A DNA stretch of 64,000 nucleotides from Pseudomonadales bacterium. Its GTDB lineage: Bacteria; Pseudomonadota; Gammaproteobacteria; Pseudomonadales; Halieaceae. A program made the translations under genes and the position numbers. Under the pieces are notes generated by a model. The model worked only from the letters and a program-made list of their open reading frames with translations. It did not search any database and had not been told where the DNA came from. The DNA lies in the NCBI GenBank assembly GCA_024234735.1, contig JACKNV010000009.1, positions 1 to 64,000 on the forward strand. Direction: 5' to 3'. Shown piece by piece: positions 60,471-64,000 of the stretch; the first letter of the stretch is position 1; each line of letters starts with the position of its first letter.

Positions 60471-62440
60471 AACGATTTTTCGGCCTGATCGCGCTGTTGT
60501 TGCTGGCCGCGCTGCTATTTGTGGGCGGCGCCCTGCTATGGTCGGACCAGCCACCGCTGAAGACCATCGAATCCTTCGCCATGCGCCACGCCGACAAGCT
60601 GCCGCTGGAATACCTGGGCAAAAAGCTGTTCGACAAACACTGCGCCAGCTGTCACGACAACCCCGCCATGCACGCCCCCAGCCGCGAGGCCCTGGGAGGC
60701 TTTTCCAAGGAGAGTGTCATGGTGGCGCTGGAATTCGGCAAGATGCAGCCCATGGCCGCCCACCTGAGCAAGACCGAGCGCGGCCTGATCGCCATCTACC
60801 TGGCCGGCTCCGCCCCGGCGGATGAGTGGATCGCCGAACACCGCTGCGCGGGTCCCGCCGCCACCGATGCCACTGAATACGTCGCCAACTGGGGGCTGGG
60901 CGAGCACAACCGCCGCTACCTGCCCACCGGGCTGGCCGGTATCGACAGCGGCAACGTGGCCTCCCTGGAACTGGCCTGGAGCCTGGCCTTCCCCAAGGTG
61001 ACCGACATGCGCTCCCAGCCGGCCATCGTCGGCGACACCCTGTATTTTGGCGACAAGACCGGCAAGCTCTACGCCATCGATCGCCAGCGTGGCTGCGTTC
61101 GCAACTACACCGAGGTGCTCAGCGGCATTCGCTCCGCGATCACCGTGGCGACCCTGAATGACGGCAGTAAACTGCTGGTGTTCGCCGATTCCATGGCAAC
61201 CATCTACGCGGTGGACCCGGCAAACCTGGAGACGGTGTGGCAAAAAGCCGCGCGTATCTACGAGACCTCGATCATCACCGGCTCCATCAGCTATCACGAC
61301 GACCGCCTGTTCGTGCCGGTGTCCTCCTACGAGGTGGCGGTTTCCGGCAGCCCCAGCCATGTGTGCTGCAAGTCCCACGGCGGGGTGATCGCCCTCGATG
61401 CCCGCAACGGCGACAAGCTGTGGGAGTGGCAGGGCACCGCCGATGCCACCCTGCAGGGCAAGAACTCAGCCGGCGCCGACATCTATGGCCCCTCCGGGGT
61501 CAGCGTGTGGAGCACCCCCACCATCGACGCCAAACGCAAGCGCATCTATTTCGGCACCGGGGAGAACCTTTCCCGGCCGGCCACCGACACCTCGGATGCC
61601 ATCATCGCCCTGGACATGGACAGCGGGGAACTGGCCTGGCAGTTCCAGGCACTGGCGAACGACGTGTGGAATGCCGCCTGTCTCAACGGCGGCCCCAATT
61701 GCCCGACCGACGCCGGCGGCGATTTCGACTTCGGCGCTTCCGTCATCCTGGCGGAACTGGCCGATGGCCGCGAGCTGCTGCTGGCCGGGCAGAAGTCCGG
61801 CGATGTCTATGCCCTGGACACCGACGGCAGGCTGCTGTGGCAGCAGCAGGTCAGCAACGCCGGCATCGGCCCCGACCTGCACCAGTCCACCACCAACGGC
61901 GGGGTGCACTGGGGCATGGCCCTGGCCGGCGAGCGCCTGCTGGTGGCGGCGGCGGACCCGGAGCGGGTGCGTCCCCTGTATGATCCCAAGCCCGGGCTGC
62001 ACGCCCTGGATGTGGCCAGCGGCGAGAAATTGTGGTTCCAGCCGGTGTCCCGCGGCTGCGAGATCGCCGAGGAGCACAAACCCAAGATCGGCCTGGAAAA
62101 CATGCGCGCCGGCAAGAAGATAGAGCTGGCCGACCAGTACCGCTGCTCCTACTACTACGGCCTGTCGGCGGCGGTACTGGCCACCGACGAGCTGGTATTC
62201 AGCGCCGGCCTGGACGGCAAGATCCGCGCTTTCGACATCGCCAGTGGCGAGGTGCTGTGGCAGGCCGAAACCGCGGTGCCAGTCGACGCCGACAACGGCA
62301 TCAGCGGCCACGGCGGCGCCATCGACGTCAGCGGCCAGGTGGTGGCCGACGGCTGGCTCTACGTCCAGTCGGGCTATTCCATGTTCGGCCAGTTGCCGGG
62401 GAATGTGTTGCTGGCCTACCGGGTCAGCGCGGCCAACTGA
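60467..62440 (+). CDS. quinohaemoprotein: N-terminal cytochrome c and PQQ propeller (PVA-dehydrogenase-like)
   Basis: A 657-residue protein with an N-terminal anchor or signal peptide ('LIALLLLAALLFVGGALLW'), then a cytochrome c domain ('DKHCASCHDNPAM' near residue 60, distal Met probably in 'GKMQPMAAHLS'), then a PQQ beta-propeller. The vicinal disulfide 'VCCKSHGG' near residue 303 is typical of PQQ alcohol dehydrogenases. Heme domain before propeller is the layout of polyvinyl-alcohol dehydrogenases, but other alcohols are possible. It is the last gene of the block and overlaps the previous one in ATGA. Confidence 0.82.
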   Translation: MKRFFGLIALLLLAALLFVGGALLWSDQPPLKTIESFAMRHADKLPLEYLGKKLFDKHCASCHDNPAMHAPSREALGGFSKESVMVALEFGKMQPMAAHLSKTERGLIAIYLAGSAPADEWIAEHRCAGPAATDATEYVANWGLGEHNRRYLPTGLAGIDSGNVASLELAWSLAFPKVTDMRSQPAIVGDTLYFGDKTGKLYAIDRQRGCVRNYTEVLSGIRSAITVATLNDGSKLLVFADSMATIYAVDPANLETVWQKAARIYETSIITGSISYHDDRLFVPVSSYEVAVSGSPSHVCCKSHGGVIALDARNGDKLWEWQGTADATLQGKNSAGADIYGPSGVSVWSTPTIDAKRKRIYFGTGENLSRPATDTSDAIIALDMDSGELAWQFQALANDVWNAACLNGGPNCPTDAGGDFDFGASVILAELADGRELLLAGQKSGDVYALDTDGRLLWQQQVSNAGIGPDLHQSTTNGGVHWGMALAGERLLVAAADPERVRPLYDPKPGLHALDVASGEKLWFQPVSRGCEIAEEHKPKIGLENMRAGKKIELADQYRCSYYYGLSAAVLATDELVFSAGLDGKIRAFDIASGEVLWQAETAVPVDADNGISGHGGAIDVSGQVVADGWLYVQSGYSMFGQLPGNVLLAYRVSAAN

Positions 62441-62466
62441 GCGGCTACTACCCCGGACAAGCTCGC

Positions 62467-62483
62467 CGCGCCTTACCGGCGCG
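62467..62483 (+). terminator. GC-rich hairpin after the PQQ operon
   Basis: CGCGCC and GGCGCG arms with a 5-base loop lie 27 bases after the last PQQ stop. No T-run follows, so it may be a Rho-assisted stop or just a stable hairpin. Confidence 0.3.
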
Positions 62484-62513
62484 CGGGCCGGCCCCGTGTA
62501 GCAGCCACCGCTT

Positions 62514-62529
62514 TGTGACCTGTGTCACA
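62514..62529. promoter_or_regulatory. CRP/Vfr-like site
   Basis: TGTGA-CCTGTG-TCACA matches both half-sites of the CRP/Vfr consensus TGTGA-N6-TCACA exactly. It is about 110-125 bases upstream of the small Arg-rich gene and about 75 bases downstream of the PQQ operon. No clear -35/-10 was found between it and the next gene. Confidence 0.5.
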
Positions 62530-62639
62530 GGCTGTACCTGCAACACCTGCGGGGCGGCAGAAACATAAGGTGCCAGGCCCGCTTTTGCTACACACTTGCA
62601 GCCACCACCTAATGTCGCATTGGCCAGCGGGGATTCTTG

Positions 62640-62855
62640 ATGAGCGACTTCAGTATCGACAGGACCGCCAGGGGCAGCGCGGCTGTTTTCGAGGCCCGCG
62701 AATGCACCGTCACCTATAGCGGTGTCAACCGCCGCCGCGGCCATCGCCGGGACAATCTGGATCGCCGCCAGGAAATGCGGTTTGAACTGGACAAGCCGGA
62801 TCGCCGCTCGCACCCCGGACGCCGTGCGGACGACAAACGACCGAGGTTCTGGTAG
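62640..62855 (+). CDS. small arginine-rich protein
   Basis: A 71-residue cytoplasmic protein with many Arg residues ('NRRRGHRRDNLDRRQEMRFE' and 'DKPDRRSHPGRRADDKRP') and no membrane segment. I recall similar short conserved proteins in other gammaproteobacteria, but no function. The start ATG at 62640 has GGGGA about 8 bases upstream. It converges with the heme A synthase gene, with 2 bases between the stops. Confidence 0.6.
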   Translation: MSDFSIDRTARGSAAVFEARECTVTYSGVNRRRGHRRDNLDRRQEMRFELDKPDRRSHPGRRADDKRPRFW

Positions 62856-62857
62856 GG

Positions 62858-63907
62858 CTAAGCTCCCGGCTGCGGCCTCACCAACACGTGGCTGGTATAC
62901 AGAGCCGCCGTCAGCAGCAACATCGCCCCGCCCTGGTGCGCGGCCGCCAGGGGCACCGGCACATGCAGCAACAGGGTGCTGATACCCAGCACCACCTGCG
63001 CCGCCAGGGCCAGCAACAGCACACTCACCGCCCTCCGCGCCCGCCCCGCAGGCCCGCTGCGATACACCCACCCGGCAAAGGCCACGATCAGCACCACCAG
63101 TAAATAGGCGAACATGCGGTGGTTGAACTGCACGGTGGTGATGTCCTCGAACATGTCCAGCCAGGCGGGGGTACCAGCGTACAATCCCCGGGGGATAAAG
63201 CTATCTCCCATCAGCGGCCAGGTACTGTAGGCAAAGCCCGCCCGGGTGCCGGCCACCAGCCCGCCGGACAGGATCATCAGGTACAGCAGCGCCACCAGCA
63301 CAAGCGAGCAGCGCCCCAGCGAAGAGATAGCCTGTGCGGAGTGTTCGCGGGGACGGTCCAGCAGCTCGAACGCCAGCCACAGCATATAGGCATAGATGGC
63401 CACCGCCAGCCCGAGGTGGGCAGTCAGGCGATACTGGCTGACCCGCGGGTTGTCCACCAGGCCGCTCTTGACCATGTACCAGCCCAGCAGGCCCTGGCAG
63501 CCTCCCAGGAAAAACAGCAGCCACAGCTTTGGCGTCAGGCCCGGGCGGAACGCGCGGCGCCAGGCAAAGTACAAAAGCGGCACCGCAAACAGCACACCGA
63601 TCAGGCGCCCCAGCAGCCGGTGCAGGTACTCGAACATGAAGATGGACTTGAAGTCGTCCAGGCTCATGCCCCGGTTCACTTTGCGGTATTCGGGAAACTG
63701 CCGGTACTTGTCGAAGGTCTCCTGCCAGGCCTGTTCCGACAGCGGCGGGATCGCCCCCATCAACGGTTTCCACTCCACCATCGACAGGCCTGAATTGGTG
63801 AGCCGGGTGACGCCACCGAGCAGGATCATGCCGAAGACCACGGCGGCACAGAACAACAACCAGGTGGCTACCTGGCGATCGCGGGATGTATGCTGGGATG
63901 GCGTCAT
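62858..63907 (-). CDS. ctaA: heme A synthase (COX15/CtaA)
   Basis: A 349-residue, eight-span membrane protein. Conserved His-containing segments are 'FMFEYLHRLLGRLIG' and 'FNHRMFAY', with 'SQYRLTAHLGLA' and 'AAAHQGGAMLLLTAALY' later. 'GGVTRLTNSGLSMVEWKPLMGAIPPL' near the N-terminus marks the COX15 (type 2) branch without the paired loop cysteines. It oxidises the methyl group of heme O to make heme A for an aa3-type terminal oxidase. So the cell respires oxygen, whatever the role of the PFOR-Rnf operon. The start ATG is at 63907. Confidence 0.92.
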   Translation of the reverse strand: MTPSQHTSRDRQVATWLLFCAAVVFGMILLGGVTRLTNSGLSMVEWKPLMGAIPPLSEQAWQETFDKYRQFPEYRKVNRGMSLDDFKSIFMFEYLHRLLGRLIGVLFAVPLLYFAWRRAFRPGLTPKLWLLFFLGGCQGLLGWYMVKSGLVDNPRVSQYRLTAHLGLAVAIYAYMLWLAFELLDRPREHSAQAISSLGRCSLVLVALLYLMILSGGLVAGTRAGFAYSTWPLMGDSFIPRGLYAGTPAWLDMFEDITTVQFNHRMFAYLLVVLIVAFAGWVYRSGPAGRARRAVSVLLLALAAQVVLGISTLLLHVPVPLAAAHQGGAMLLLTAALYTSHVLVRPQPGA

Positions 63908-64000
63908 GGTCTACCCGTACTGAAGGTGGGGCGCGCAATAATACACGATATCACCCGGTGGGGCAGGCCGCCCGGCTCACCCGCCCGCGGGCCCCGGGCC

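Overview
The window is high-GC DNA, apart from one AT-richer stretch near 30.6-32.6 kb. Its outer-membrane genes (TonB-dependent receptor remains, MlaA, PldA, FadL, porin), heme A synthase and RND metal efflux point to an aerobic or facultative Gammaproteobacterium, possibly of a marine lineage. The exact taxon cannot be read from the sequence. No rRNA, tRNA, CRISPR or intact transposase was seen.

Layout. 0.4-11.6 kb: a leftward operon rnfB-nifJ-rnfC-rnfD-rnfG-rnfE-rnfA, then a small Cys-rich membrane protein and a ferredoxin-NADP reductase-like gene. It joins pyruvate oxidation to a membrane ion pump and to NAD(P)H, and has a sigma70-like promoter with an Fnr/Anr-like box upstream. 11.7-17.2 kb: a CPA1 antiporter, a 0.28-kb MITE-like palindromic element, a patatin, and a wrecked TonB-dependent receptor carrying a fragment of a second patatin. 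17.2-28.8 kb: corA, an orphan amino-acid-type binding protein, an outer-membrane lipid neighbourhood (mlaA, an alpha/beta hydrolase, a lipoprotein, pldA), a membrane pyrophosphatase, a pentameric ligand-gated channel and a DUF481 protein. 28.9-33.7 kb: a patchy accessory stretch with a VOC protein, a frameshifted DUF4062-TPR gene, a frameshifted excalibur gene, two GFA-family genes and a SnoaL-like gene. 33.7-39.9 kb: a Cu/Ag-type tripartite efflux operon. 40-41.5 kb: an MltF-like lytic transglycosylase. 41.5-52.3 kb: a divergent glycogen cluster (glgB-glgA-glgP leftward; glgC-GH57-malQ rightward). 52.4-62.4 kb: a cytochrome P450, then FadL, a DcaP-like porin, a cytochrome c-propeller protein and two PQQ dehydrogenases. 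62.6-64 kb: a small Arg-rich protein and heme A synthase.

How they may work together. Glycogen made and cut by the glg/malQ/GH57 genes would feed pyruvate. The PFOR-Rnf-reductase operon could pass pyruvate electrons to ferredoxin, an ion gradient and NAD(P)H. Fnr-like boxes lie upstream of rnfB and between glgB and glgC, so both may respond to low oxygen; this is inference. The P450/FadL/porin/PQQ block looks like a separate module for taking up and periplasmically oxidising a hydrophobic or alcohol-type substrate.
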